The notes under the pieces are model-generated. The model was not told the DNA's origin. It did not search any database and saw only the letters and a program-made list of their open reading frames with translations. Shown here one piece after another: positions 1 through 8,624 of a stretch of 64,000 bases of DNA. The stretch's first letter is position 1. Each line of letters starts with the position of its first letter. Location of the stretch: NCBI RefSeq assembly GCF_012927405.1, contig NZ_JABBGM010000006.1, positions 62,001 through 126,000 on the forward strand, in the 5' to 3' direction. The position numbers and the translations under genes were made by a program. The stretch is from Novosphingobium olei (GTDB lineage Bacteria > Pseudomonadota > Alphaproteobacteria > Sphingomonadales > Sphingomonadaceae).

Positions 1-454
1 CCGCACTTCTGGACGATGACGAACGCGAACCCGTGATCGATCCGGCCCTGATCGATCGGCCACCGAACGGCCAGTCGATCGCCCCGCTGCACCATAGCGC
101 CAGCCACACCAGCAGAGGCTGCGCGAACATGCGCGGCACGTGGTAGGCAAGGCCAAGCCCGTGGTCGGAGCGGCCCATGTCCATGGCGAAGTGATGGATG
201 TTTGCGGGAAACACGCAGACGGCATAGGCGGCAAGGCCGATTCCGCCCCACGCCCGCAGTCGTAGCGACCACCCCTGCGCCAGCGCCGTCGCACCCGCCA
301 GTTCGGCAAGGCCGGTCAGCAGGATGACGGTGGCGGGGAAGGGCACCCAGTCTGGCGTGATCGTCAGGAACGGCTTCGGGATCATCACGTGCAGCACGCC
401 CGCCAGCGCGTAGAACAGCACCAGCACCCAGCGCAGCACCGTGCGCGCCGTCAT
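1..454 (-). CDS. DoxX-like membrane protein (partial, 3' end cut)
   Basis: The frame starts at the ATG complementary to 452-454 and stays open to base 1, so about 151 residues are visible and the stop lies outside the window. Residues 1-25 form a first hydrophobic helix that includes LRWVLVLFYALAGVLHVMIP. Further helices follow around 38-58, 67-85 and 110-128. The spacing and the LAGVLH and LAELAGA segments resemble the DoxX/YphA family of small four-helix inner-membrane proteins, whose function is generally poorly known. The tail after about residue 130 is polar and serine/arginine rich. The start overlaps the stop of the cupin gene by 4 bp (ATGA), so the two are probably co-translated. The family call rests on pattern only. 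Confidence 0.6.
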   Translation of the reverse strand, partial: MTARTVLRWVLVLFYALAGVLHVMIPKPFLTITPDWVPFPATVILLTGLAELAGATALAQGWSLRLRAWGGIGLAAYAVCVFPANIHHFAMDMGRSDHGLGLAYHVPRMFAQPLLVWLALWCSGAIDWPFGGRSIRAGSITGSRSSSSRSA

Positions 455-891
455 GCTCCGGGCTCCCAGCCTGCCGGGGCGAGCGCGAAGCCGGCAAAAT
501 CGAACCCCGGTGCCACCACGCACGACACCAGCGCATATCCGTGCGTGCCATCGGGTGCCGTGGCCGCCGCCTGCCAGTGCCCCGTCGGCACGACCAGCTG
601 CACCGCGTGTCCAGCCAGCACGTCGGGCCCCAGCACGGTCGTCGTCACCGGGACGGCATCGCCCGGCGCGATGCGCAGTTGCACCGGATCGCCGGCATGC
701 CAAAGCCAGATCTCGCTAGCATCCACCGTGTGCCAGTGCGAGGCTTGCCCGGCTTCGAGCAGGAAGTGGATCAGCGTCGCTGTTGGACGCCCGCTTTCAT
801 TGGCGGGGCCACGCCAGGTCTGGCCATACCAGCCCCCTTCGGGATGGGGTTGAAGTTTGAGCTTCTCGATCAGGTTGCGCGCCGTCGTCAT
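451..891 (-). CDS. cupin family protein (DUF985/cupin_5)
   Basis: A 146-residue protein from the ATG at 891, preceded by an AAGG-type ribosome site. The reading frame extends upstream, but the added residues look non-coding. It begins MTTARNLIEKLKLQPHPEGG and then carries HFLLEAGQASHWHTVDASE and WLWHAGDPVQL, which match the cupin_5 (DUF985) pattern of a histidine/glutamate cluster in a single small beta barrel. The C-terminal strand GYALVSCVVAPGFDFAGFAL is also typical. Members are thought to be sugar-epimerase-like or metal-binding, but no reaction can be assigned from the sequence. It is coupled by a 4-bp overlap to the DoxX-like gene. Confidence 0.75.
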   Translation of the reverse strand: MTTARNLIEKLKLQPHPEGGWYGQTWRGPANESGRPTATLIHFLLEAGQASHWHTVDASEIWLWHAGDPVQLRIAPGDAVPVTTTVLGPDVLAGHAVQLVVPTGHWQAAATAPDGTHGYALVSCVVAPGFDFAGFALAPAGWEPGA

Positions 892-943
892 CGCACGAAC
901 CTTGCCACGCGCTTGCTGCCTGTCAACGCAGGGGATTGGCGCT

Positions 944-1306
944 TCACCAGGCTGCAGGGGCAAGCCGTAGCGGCCCACCGTCGAGCGATTCCCAGCCAAG
1001 CCGAGCGATCACATCATTGGCTTCGCGCGCGCTGCGCCCTTCGGCAAGCGACCATGTGATGTGCCAGGTTCCGCCATCGGTGCGCGTGGTACTGCCATCC
1101 AGCGCCACGACCAGCGCTTCGCACCCTTGCCCGTCGTCGCTGCGGCCGACCACCCGGGCGTTTCCGATGCGCGGCGGCAGGGGACTTTCAGTCGAACCCT
1201 CGACATGGCGGGTCACATGGTGGGCCACGGTGCGCGCATAGCGCGGCGGAAAGCGCTCAAGCAGCTGTGCGCGGCAATCTTCTTCGACAATCCAGCCCAC
1301 GGCCAT
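944..1306 (-). CDS. hypothetical protein, possible compact 2H phosphoesterase
   Basis: A 120-residue protein without signal or membrane segment. I do not recognise a named family, but two H-x-T motifs are visible: HVT at residues 30-32 (in VAHHVTRH) and HIT at 82-84 (in GGTWHITWS). Two such motifs are the signature of 2H phosphoesterases (LigT, CPDases, the tRNA-ligase CPD domain), which act on 2',3'-cyclic phosphates or 2'-5' linkages. At 120 residues it is shorter than most members (about 180), so this is a suggestion only. A GGGGAG ribosome site lies about 9 nt before the chosen ATG. A stronger site (AGGAGG) upstream serves an ATG in a different frame that gives only about 40 codons. Confidence 0.5.
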   Translation of the reverse strand: MAVGWIVEEDCRAQLLERFPPRYARTVAHHVTRHVEGSTESPLPPRIGNARVVGRSDDGQGCEALVVALDGSTTRTDGGTWHITWSLAEGRSAREANDVIARLGWESLDGGPLRLAPAAW

Positions 1307-1353
1307 CGCGGCGCACTCCCCGGTGCAGAAATCATGTCCTCCTGCAATTACAA

Positions 1354-1395
1354 CGCATTGCGCGCCCCGGGTTCCAGCCCGAAGCGCGCAATGCG
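1354..1395. other. 11-bp perfect inverted repeat (hairpin)
   Basis: The arms CGCATTGCGCG (1354-1364) and CGCGCAATGCG (1385-1395) are perfectly complementary across a 20-nt loop. It lies in the 110-bp gap after the DUF2945 gene and before the next minus-strand gene. No clear T-run follows on the minus strand, so it may be a weak terminator, an mRNA 3'-end stabiliser or an operator. Confidence 0.5.
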
Positions 1396-1416
1396 ACGAA
1401 TCTGAATGTGTCGAGC

Positions 1417-1638
1417 CTAGTGGTGTGAAAGTTCGGAGGCGCGTTTCAATGCCTTGCCGCCGTCTTCCTGCTCCACCAGCACGGCGGGGTTGTCTGCCGT
1501 GCCATTGCGGCTGATGCGCTTGCCTTCGATCGTGCGCGATACGCGCCGTTCGAAAACCTCGGCAACCTTGCCCTTTGCGGTGCCGGAGCCCCAGTGCCAG
1601 GTCACCGGGGCTCCCTTGCGAAATGTCTTGCCACTCAT
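1417..1638 (-). CDS. DUF2945/HVA1 family small protein
   Basis: 73 residues, basic and soluble. It opens with FRKGAPVTWHWGSGTAKGKV and continues with ISRNGTADNPAVLVEQEDGG and a final K-rich helix. This is the layout of the DUF2945 (HVA1, Tudor-like) family: a short beta barrel of the form GdxVsWxxgxGxxxGxV, then NPxylVexdxxGkxAxk. Function in bacteria is unknown; members are common in alphaproteobacteria. Its start is only 7 nt after the stop of the upstream small membrane protein, so the two probably share a transcript. Confidence 0.7.
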   Translation of the reverse strand: MSGKTFRKGAPVTWHWGSGTAKGKVAEVFERRVSRTIEGKRISRNGTADNPAVLVEQEDGGKALKRASELSHH

Positions 1639-1645
1639 CTTCGGA

Positions 1646-1849
1646 TTATGCCGCCGGCGTGGCCTGCCCGCTGATCGGGCCGTTCTTGTCGGGCTGGGCC
1701 GAGGTCAGCGCTCCGGTGATCCAGATCGCCGACAGCGCCAGCACGGCGAGCGTTACCCCGATCAGCAGCACCCAGCGCATGATGTTGCGCGTTTCGCCGC
1801 TGCGGGCTTCCTCGGTGGTGAGGTGCGTTTCTGCGCCCTGACGTTCCAT
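1646..1849 (-). CDS. small single-pass membrane protein
   Basis: 67 residues. A polar N-terminus (1-23) is followed by one hydrophobic helix (about 24-47, IMRWVLLIGVTLAVLALSAI) and a short Pro/Ala/Gln-rich tail. No lipobox and no recognisable family. It sits between dapD (117 bp upstream) and the DUF2945 gene (7 bp downstream) on the same strand. The regular reading frame and tight spacing support it being real; nothing in the sequence reveals a function. Confidence 0.5.
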   Translation of the reverse strand: MERQGAETHLTTEEARSGETRNIMRWVLLIGVTLAVLALSAIWITGALTSAQPDKNGPISGQATPAA

Positions 1850-1966
1850 GACGGGCTTCTCCTGTTCGGCGGGGCGATGATGCGCCCCATGTTGCCGAAC
1901 CTACGCCCGTAGCCGCATCGGGTTCCTGTCCCATATGGGCGGGAACCCGCTGCGCAAGGCTCTGCG

Positions 1967-2803
1967 TCAGTCGCGCAGCAGCTCGTTGATGCCGGTCTTG
2001 CTGCGGGTCTGCGCATCCACCGTCTTCACGATCACGGCGCAGTACAGCGACGGTCCGGGCGTGCCGTCGGGCAGCGGCTTGCCGGGCAGCGAACCCGGCA
2101 CGACCACGGCATAGGGCGGCACGCGGCCGATGTGCACTTCGCCGGTCGCGCGGTCGACGATCTTGGTCGAAGCGCCCAGGAACACGCCCATCGAAAGCAC
2201 CGCGCCTTCGCCCACGATCACGCCTTCGGCCACTTCCGAACGCGCGCCGATGAACGCGCCATCCTCGATGATCACCGGCCCGGCCTGCAGCGGCTCCAGC
2301 ACGCCGCCGATGCCCGCGCCGCCCGAAATGTGCACGTTCTTGCCGATCTGCGCGCACGAACCGACCGTCGCCCAGGTGTCGACCATCGTGCCTTCATCGA
2401 CGAAGGCGCCGATGTTGACGAAGCTCGGCATCAGCACCACGCCCTTGGCGATGTGCGCGCCCTTGCGCGCCACGGCGCCGGGCACCACGCGGAAGCCTGC
2501 GTCGCGGAAGCGGTTCTCGCCCCAGCCTTCGAACTTCGAAGGCACCTTGTCGAACGCCGGCGCGCCGCCCGCGCCATGCTCGATCACGGCGTTGTCGTTC
2601 AGGCGGAACGACAGCAGCACCGCCTTCTTCAGCCACTGGTTGACGTGCCATTCGCCGTCCACCTTCTCGGCCACGCGCACCTTGCCGGCATCGAGCAGTT
2701 CGAGCGCTTCCTCGACCACCTTGCGCACATCCGCACTGGCGGGGGTGACGTCGGCGCGTGCTTCCCAGGCGGCTTCGATGGCGGCTTCGAGCTGTGCGGT
2801 CAT
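1967..2803 (-). CDS. dapD: 2,3,4,5-tetrahydropyridine-2,6-dicarboxylate N-succinyltransferase
   Basis: 278 residues, the usual DapD length. It transfers succinyl from succinyl-CoA to tetrahydrodipicolinate in the succinylase branch of lysine/meso-diaminopimelate synthesis (cytoplasm). The N-terminal helical domain ends near the [19 protein letters not shown] segment. A left-handed beta-helix of hexapeptide repeats follows ([20 protein letters not shown], then [20 protein letters not shown]). The C-terminus [18 protein letters not shown] closes over the CoA site. I chose the ATG at 2803 because [14 protein letters not shown] is the normal start; an in-frame extension upstream is not family-like. 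It lies 37 bp after the nucleotidase gene and is probably transcribed with it. Confidence 0.95.
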   Translation of the reverse strand: MTAQLEAAIEAAWEARADVTPASADVRKVVEEALELLDAGKVRVAEKVDGEWHVNQWLKKAVLLSFRLNDNAVIEHGAGGAPAFDKVPSKFEGWGENRFRDAGFRVVPGAVARKGAHIAKGVVLMPSFVNIGAFVDEGTMVDTWATVGSCAQIGKNVHISGGAGIGGVLEPLQAGPVIIEDGAFIGARSEVAEGVIVGEGAVLSMGVFLGASTKIVDRATGEVHIGRVPPYAVVVPGSLPGKPLPDGTPGPSLYCAVIVKTVDAQTRSKTGINELLRD

Positions 2804-2840
2804 GGCAGGGTCCTTGGCGTTTCTGATTTCGGCGCGGCGG

Positions 2841-3530
2841 TTAGCCGAGGGGGCGCGTAACGGCAAGCTCCGCCAGCACCGCGTCGAGCCACAGGCCCAG
2901 ATCGTCGATCACCAGATCGATCGCTGCGTCGTCCTTGGCCTGACCGCCCCATTCGGTGGCGGCGTCCAGCCACACCGTCTGCATCCCCAGCGCCTTCGCC
3001 GGGGCCAGGTTGCGCGCCGAATCCTCCACGAACACCGCGCGTTCGGGATCGATGCCCAGCGCGTCGACGATCCCGCTATACGCGCTCGGCTCGGGCTTGG
3101 GCCGGTATTCCATCGCGTGGATGTCCCACATCCCGTCGAAGCAGTGCGCAATGCCCAGCACGTCGAGCACGCGGCCCGCGTAGGGCGCATCCCCGTTGGT
3201 GAAGATCACCCTGCGGCCCGGCAGCGCCATCAGCTGCGCTTCCAGCCGCGGGGCCTGCTCCAGCAGGTCCAGATCGATGTCGTGGACGTATTCCAGCCAT
3301 TCGTGCGGGTTTACGCCGTGATAATGCATCAGCCCCGAAAGCGTCGTGCCGTGGTCGTGGAAGTACAGCTTCTGCACCCGCCGGGCCTCGGTCGCGTCGC
3401 AGCCCAGCAGGTCGGCGATGAACTTGCCCATCCGCACGTCGATCCGGTCGAACATGTTGAGCGCGGGCGGATAAAGCGTGTTGTCGAGATCGAAGATCCA
3501 GCAATTCACGCGCGTGGGGTCGAAGGGCAT
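2841..3530 (-). CDS. HAD-family pyrimidine 5'-nucleotidase-like hydrolase
   Basis: 229 residues of a HAD hydrolase with a helical cap. Motif I is FDLDNTLYP near residue 13, with the two catalytic aspartates. Motif II is the T of VIFTNGD, motif III the K in YRPKPEP, and motif IV is VFVEDSARN. The [10 protein letters not shown] opening and the [18 protein letters not shown] cap sequence match the pyrimidine 5'-nucleotidase (SDT1-like) subgroup, which dephosphorylates UMP/CMP or other small phosphates; the real substrate is unknown. An in-frame GTG lies directly before the ATG used here. It lies 10 nt after the sugar dehydrogenase gene and 37 nt before dapD, so the three are likely one operon. 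Confidence 0.82.
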   Translation of the reverse strand: MPFDPTRVNCWIFDLDNTLYPPALNMFDRIDVRMGKFIADLLGCDATEARRVQKLYFHDHGTTLSGLMHYHGVNPHEWLEYVHDIDLDLLEQAPRLEAQLMALPGRRVIFTNGDAPYAGRVLDVLGIAHCFDGMWDIHAMEYRPKPEPSAYSGIVDALGIDPERAVFVEDSARNLAPAKALGMQTVWLDAATEWGGQAKDDAAIDLVIDDLGLWLDAVLAELAVTRPLG

Positions 3531-3540
3531 CACTCGGCTT

Positions 3541-4686
3541 TCATCGGGGGGTCAGCTTGCGCAGGCGCCCCGGGTCCCCGTCCTCGAGCACCCAGATCGC
3601 GCCATCGGGCCCCTGTTCGATCTCGCGGATGCGATTGTCCAGCCCGATCCGCTCGACCTCCTTCGCTTTCTCCCCTTCGATCTTCACCCGCACGATGCCC
3701 GCCGCCGCGAACGAAGCGATCAGCACCTCGCCCTTCCAGTCCTTGAACAGGTCGCCGTCGTAGATGATGAAGTCGCCGGGCGCGATCACCGGGTTCCAGC
3801 TGATCGCCGGCGCGGCAAGGTCGGGCCGCGTCCTGTGGCGCGGGATCGCCTTGCCGTCATAGTGGTCGCCATCCGAAACCAGCGGCCAGCCATAGTTCCT
3901 GCCCGGCTCGATCAGGTTCAGCTCGTCGCCACCCGCCGGCCCGTGCTCCAACTCCCACAGCCGGCCCTGGTCGTCGAACTTGATGCCCAGCAGGTTGCGG
4001 TGGCCATAGGACCATATCTCGCGCGCAACGCCGCCCTTGGCCGCGAACGGATTGCCCGCGGCGGGCGTCCCGTCGAGATTGAGCCGCAGCACCTTGCCCA
4101 GGTTGTTCGACAGGTCCTGCGCGGGGGTGAACTTCTGCCGCTCGCCCGATGTCAGGAACAGGTACTTGCCGTCGGGCGAAATGGCGATGCGGTGCGAAAA
4201 GTGGCCCCGCCCGGTCACCTTGGGCACCTGCCGCCAGATCATCTTCAGGTCCTCCAGCTTCGGCGCGTCGGCGGGCTTCAGCACCGCCGTGCCCAGCACC
4301 GCGCCGCGCGTATCGCTGCTGCCCGCTTCCACCCAGGTGAGGTAGACCTTGTGGCTTGTCGCATAGTCGGGCGCCGGCATCACGTCGCCCAAGCCCCCCT
4401 GTCCACCATAGTCGACCGGCGGCACGCCGCCGACTTCCACCACCGGGCCGCCTTCACGCCACCATTTCAGCCGCCCCGCCTTTTCCGTGATCAGCGCGCT
4501 GCCATCGGGCAGGAACGCCATCGCCCACGGCTCCTTGAAAGTGCCCTTGTCCTCGATGCGTAAGTGCGCGGGCTCGGGCGAGGGCGCCTGTGGCTGGGGG
4601 TCGTTCTGCGCCGATGTTGGCGCGCTGCAGCTTGCGAGCAGCAGCGCCAGCGGCGATAGGGCGGACAGGATCGGATTGAATCGCAT
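3541..4686 (-). CDS. PQQ-dependent soluble aldose sugar dehydrogenase, lipoprotein
   Basis: 381 residues. A lipoprotein signal is visible, with lipobox LASC placing the lipidated cysteine at residue 20. The mature part is a six-bladed propeller of the glucose/sorbosone dehydrogenase (GSDH, YliI/Asd) family. Family signatures are EPWAMAFLPDGSALITEKAG, GHFSHRIAISPDGKYLFLTSG, GHRNLLGIKFD and WELEHGPAGGDELN, which contain the PQQ/calcium-site regions. It would oxidise aldose sugars in the periplasm using PQQ and pass electrons to the chain. No pqq biosynthesis gene is in the window. The ATG at 4686 overlaps head to head with a possible rnhB start (shared CATG at 4684-4687), so both genes must use promoters lying inside each other. 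Confidence 0.88.
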   Translation of the reverse strand: MRFNPILSALSPLALLLASCSAPTSAQNDPQPQAPSPEPAHLRIEDKGTFKEPWAMAFLPDGSALITEKAGRLKWWREGGPVVEVGGVPPVDYGGQGGLGDVMPAPDYATSHKVYLTWVEAGSSDTRGAVLGTAVLKPADAPKLEDLKMIWRQVPKVTGRGHFSHRIAISPDGKYLFLTSGERQKFTPAQDLSNNLGKVLRLNLDGTPAAGNPFAAKGGVAREIWSYGHRNLLGIKFDDQGRLWELEHGPAGGDELNLIEPGRNYGWPLVSDGDHYDGKAIPRHRTRPDLAAPAISWNPVIAPGDFIIYDGDLFKDWKGEVLIASFAAAGIVRVKIEGEKAKEVERIGLDNRIREIEQGPDGAIWVLEDGDPGRLRKLTPR

Positions 4687-4696
4687 GGTTTCCACA

Positions 4697-5320
4697 ATGC
4701 CCGACGCGCGCGAAAGTGTCATGCTCCCCAACGGGGTCACCATCGGCGTGGACGAAGCCGGCCGCGGCCCGCTGGCAGGTCCCGTGGTCGCCGCCGCCGT
4801 CGTTCTGTGCAAGCCGCGCCCATCGGGCCTCGATGATTCCAAGAAGCTGTCCGCCGCCCGCCGCGCCGAACTGGAAGAACGCATCAAGCGCCGCTGCCGC
4901 TGGGCGGTGGGCGTGGTGGACGTCGCGGATATCGACCGCCTCAACATCTTCGGCGCCACGATGCTCGCCATGACGCTCGCGGTGCAGGCGCTGTGCGAAC
5001 AGCTGGCCGATGAACCGGTGGGAGAGGTGCTGATCGACGGCAACCTCACCCCACACGGCCGCCGCCCCGAATGGTGCTGGCCCGCCCGCCCGATCGTCGG
5101 CGGCGATGCGATCGAACCGTGCATCTCGGCCGCCTCGATCATCGCCAAGGAACACCGCGACCGCCTGATGCGCGAAGCCGCGCGCGAACACCCGCACTAT
5201 GGCTGGGACCGCAACGCCGGCTACGGCACGCCCGAACACCTCGCCGCGCTGCGCACCCACGGCCCGACCCCGCTGCACCGCCGCAGCTTTGCCCCCGTGG
5301 CGCAGCTCGTGCTGCTGTGA
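4697..5320 (+). CDS. rnhB: ribonuclease HII
   Basis: About 207 residues. It cleaves the RNA strand of RNA:DNA hybrids and removes misincorporated ribonucleotides. Family motifs are clear: GVDEAGRGPLAGPVVAAAVV with the DE metal ligands near the N-terminus, DDSKKLS, then IDGNLTP and SAASIIAKEHRDRLM. Length and C-terminus (FAPVAQLVLL) are normal. The start is ambiguous: ATG codons at 4685, 4697 and 4721 are in frame, and none has a strong ribosome site. The 4685 ATG would overlap the start codon of the divergent sugar dehydrogenase gene. The ccrM gene follows 212 bp downstream. Confidence 0.92.
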   Translation: MPDARESVMLPNGVTIGVDEAGRGPLAGPVVAAAVVLCKPRPSGLDDSKKLSAARRAELEERIKRRCRWAVGVVDVADIDRLNIFGATMLAMTLAVQALCEQLADEPVGEVLIDGNLTPHGRRPEWCWPARPIVGGDAIEPCISAASIIAKEHRDRLMREAAREHPHYGWDRNAGYGTPEHLAALRTHGPTPLHRRSFAPVAQLVLL

Positions 5321-5342
5321 GCCGCGAAACTTTTCGATCCAA

Positions 5343-6675
<1,333 letters not shown>

Positions 6676-6751
6676 CGGGGAGGGGGACGCACAGGCAAAC
6701 GTCGGGTCACGCCCCCTTGCGGACGTTGAGGGGCGATGCGAGAACGGAGCA

Positions 6752-7069
6752 ATGGAAACCGAGCAACCCGAATGGCTGCGCGTGCAGAATGAAAACAAGC
6801 GCCGTAGCAGGAACCTGACTAAAGCCACGTTCTTCGCTTATCTGACCTTGGCCCTGATTGGATGTCCGATTATCCTTATTGGGACACCCCTGTCGCCAAT
6901 AGAGGTCGCGATTTTTTCAATTTGGTTCGCACTCGTCTTCATCGTGGCTGTATTCATTATTCGGCCACGAACGCGCGTCGGCTCGGTCTCTCGTTATACC
7001 TGCAACATCATTGCAACGATGACCGCCATCGTGTCGTCGCTTGGCTGCCTCGCTGCAATCGCGCGGTAA
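6752..7069 (+). CDS. small membrane protein, three predicted helices
   Basis: 105 residues from the ATG at 6752, which has a GGAG ribosome site. The N-terminus (METEQPEWLRVQNENKRRSR) is polar and positively charged. Hydrophobic helices follow at about 26-45 (FFAYLTLALIGCPIILIGT), 50-69 (VAIFSIWFALVFIVAVFIII-like) and 84-104. Base composition is somewhat more AT-rich than the neighbours, as expected for membrane segments or for transferred DNA. No family is recognised. It follows ccrM by 76 bp and may be read from its transcript. Confidence 0.55.
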   Translation: METEQPEWLRVQNENKRRSRNLTKATFFAYLTLALIGCPIILIGTPLSPIEVAIFSIWFALVFIVAVFIIRPRTRVGSVSRYTCNIIATMTAIVSSLGCLAAIAR

Positions 7070-7090
7070 CTGGTTCTCACCGCTGTCCGT

Positions 7091-7287
7091 CGTCGCCCCG
7101 TGCTTGACACGGGGCTTGGCTACTTCGCGCTCTCGCCTTGCGCCGCCGCTTACGGATATCCGTGCTCCCGATGCTCCAGCCGATGCAAACGTCGTCCTCG
7201 ATCGGCGCGAAGTGCCATTAGCGGCACCATTTCCTAACCGGAAAAACTGAACTGAAAGCCAAGCCCCGTGTCGAGCACGGGGCGACG
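7091..7287. repeat. 31-bp near-perfect inverted repeat pair around 135 bp
   Basis: The arm at 7091-7121 and its inverted copy at 7257-7287 differ at one of 31 positions. Each arm is itself palindromic around CTTGA/TCGAG (CCCCGTG...CACGGGG). A further inner inverted match (ACTTCGCG 7122-7129, CGCGAAGT 7206-7213) lies inside. The 135-bp interior has no convincing gene. This looks like a REP/BIME-type pair or a small non-autonomous element. It lies in the 421-bp gap between 7070 and 7490, which otherwise shows only the related repeat at 7329. Confidence 0.75.
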
Positions 7288-7328
7288 GATAGTGGGCTCG
7301 ATCGCTCAACTGCCAATCACCCGATACC

Positions 7329-7354
7329 CGTCACCCCGGGCTTGACCAGGGGTC
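7329..7354. repeat. third REP-like palindromic unit
   Basis: CGTCACCCCGGGCTTGACCA-type sequence of the same family as the 7091 and 7257 arms (shared CGTC-CCCCG-GCTTGAC-GGGG framework). Such units are common between genes in sphingomonads. No gene lies between it and rlmJ at 7491; the remaining 136 bp show nothing I can name. Confidence 0.55.
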
Positions 7355-7490
7355 CCGCTTCCTGGCCAAACGCCCCAGGCTTCCGCAACTCAAACGCAGA
7401 AGTGCTTTCAAGCTTTCCGCCGGGCGTTTACCGGGGCAACTCATCCTCCCGCGCCAGGCGTTACCGCTGCGCGCACAAACGCAGTCACAC

Positions 7491-8321
7491 ATGAACTACC
7501 GCCACTCCTTCCACGCCGGCAACAGCGCCGATGTCGTCAAGCACGCCCTGCTGATCGCGCTGGTGCGCGCGCTGCAGATCAAAGAAAGCGCGCTCACCCT
7601 GATCGACACCCACGCCGGCTGCGGCATCTACGACCTCCACGGCGATGCGGCGCAGCGCACGGGCGAGTCGGCGCAGGGCGTGGTGCGCGCCTTTGCCGCC
7701 GCCAATCCCCTGCTCGCCGACTATCGCACGGCGGTGCGATCAGTGAATGCGGGCGAAGAACCGCTGCTCTATCCCGGCTCGCCCCGGTTCCTGTCCCAGC
7801 TGCTGCGCGCGCAGGATGCGCTGATTCTCAACGAAAAGCATCCCGAGGACGCGCTGGCCCTGCGCGATGCGATGCGCGGGATTCCCGCCGCCGTCCACCA
7901 GCGCGACGCCTATGAGCTCTGGCTGGCGATGGTGCCGCCCAAGACCCCGCGCGGCGTGGTCGTGGTCGATCCGCCCTACGAACAGACCGACGAGCGCGAC
8001 CGCATCGCCACGACGCTCGCCGCCGCCCATCGCAAGTGGGCACATGGCGTCACCGTGATCTGGTATCCGCTCAAGGACCGCGCCGCCCACGCACGCTGGA
8101 AGGAAAAGCTGCGCCGGCTCGGCATCCCCAAATTCCTGAACGTGGAGCACTGGCTTTACGATGCCGACCAGCCCGGTATCTACAACGGCGCCGGCCTGTT
8201 CATTGTCAACCCGCCCTACGCCTTTACGCAGGACCTGCTGCCCTTGCTCGAAGCCCTGCGCACCGCCCTCGCGCCCGAAGGCCACAAGGGCACGCTCAAG
8301 GCCGAATGGCTGGTGCGGTAA
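7491..8321 (+). CDS. rlmJ: 23S rRNA (adenine(2030)-N(6))-methyltransferase
   Basis: 276 residues. It begins MNYRHSFHAGNSADVVKHAL, the hallmark RlmJ opening. The AdoMet region LIDTHAGCGIYDLHG and the catalytic VVVDPPYEQ (NPPY-type motif, here DPPY) follow. LYPGSP and the IYNGAGLFIVNPPY end are also family-typical. RlmJ methylates A2030 of 23S rRNA in the cytoplasm. It is flanked by repeat-bearing intergenic DNA on both sides, so it is probably transcribed alone. Confidence 0.93.
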   Translation: MNYRHSFHAGNSADVVKHALLIALVRALQIKESALTLIDTHAGCGIYDLHGDAAQRTGESAQGVVRAFAAANPLLADYRTAVRSVNAGEEPLLYPGSPRFLSQLLRAQDALILNEKHPEDALALRDAMRGIPAAVHQRDAYELWLAMVPPKTPRGVVVVDPPYEQTDERDRIATTLAAAHRKWAHGVTVIWYPLKDRAAHARWKEKLRRLGIPKFLNVEHWLYDADQPGIYNGAGLFIVNPPYAFTQDLLPLLEALRTALAPEGHKGTLKAEWLVR

Positions 8322-8424
8322 GGGCAGGGCTGCGGCCGTCGCGCGCCAACCTCCCAACCCGTATGGCTTGAGCCCGTCGGCTGCTGTCCCTTCGCCAAGG
8401 ATGCCCTGCCGAACGAAGGACAAT

Positions 8425-8541
8425 CCTTTGACAAGCTCAGGATGGACGGTGAGGCGCGGATCAATAAGGACCCGATGACGCGCGGAATAGCCCCTAACCG
8501 GCGCTCCCGCCCGCAACCGTCCGCCCTGAGCTTGTCGAAGG
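8425..8541. repeat. 25-bp inverted repeat of the CTTCGACAAGCTCAGG family
   Basis: The unit at 8425-8449 (CCTTTGACAAGCTCAGG...) and its inverted copy at 8517-8541 (ending in CCTGAGCTTGTCGAAGG on the plus strand) match at 22 of 25 positions, with 67 bp between. This unit is a very common intergenic repeat in sphingomonads. The gap 8322-8624 holds no gene I can support besides this pair. Confidence 0.7.
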
Positions 8542-8624
8542 GCTGCCTTTTTCCCCCGACGCGAACGCTGGATCGCCCCCCGATACCTTCCCCTACCGCA
8601 CGCCCCGCGATACCAAGCCGCGCC

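Noticed and set aside
1330..1345. An AGGAGG site followed by ATG as the start of the 944-1306 gene
   Set aside because: That ATG is in a different frame from the 120-residue protein and closes after about 40 codons. It could be a leader peptide, but nothing supports it.
3531..3533. GTG directly before the nucleotidase ATG as the start
   Set aside because: The ATG gives the same protein minus one residue and is the more usual choice; not decisive either way.
7122..7256. Region between the 31-bp inverted arms as an insertion sequence
   Set aside because: Only 135 bp, with no transposase and no target-site duplication I can see. Treated as a REP-like pair.
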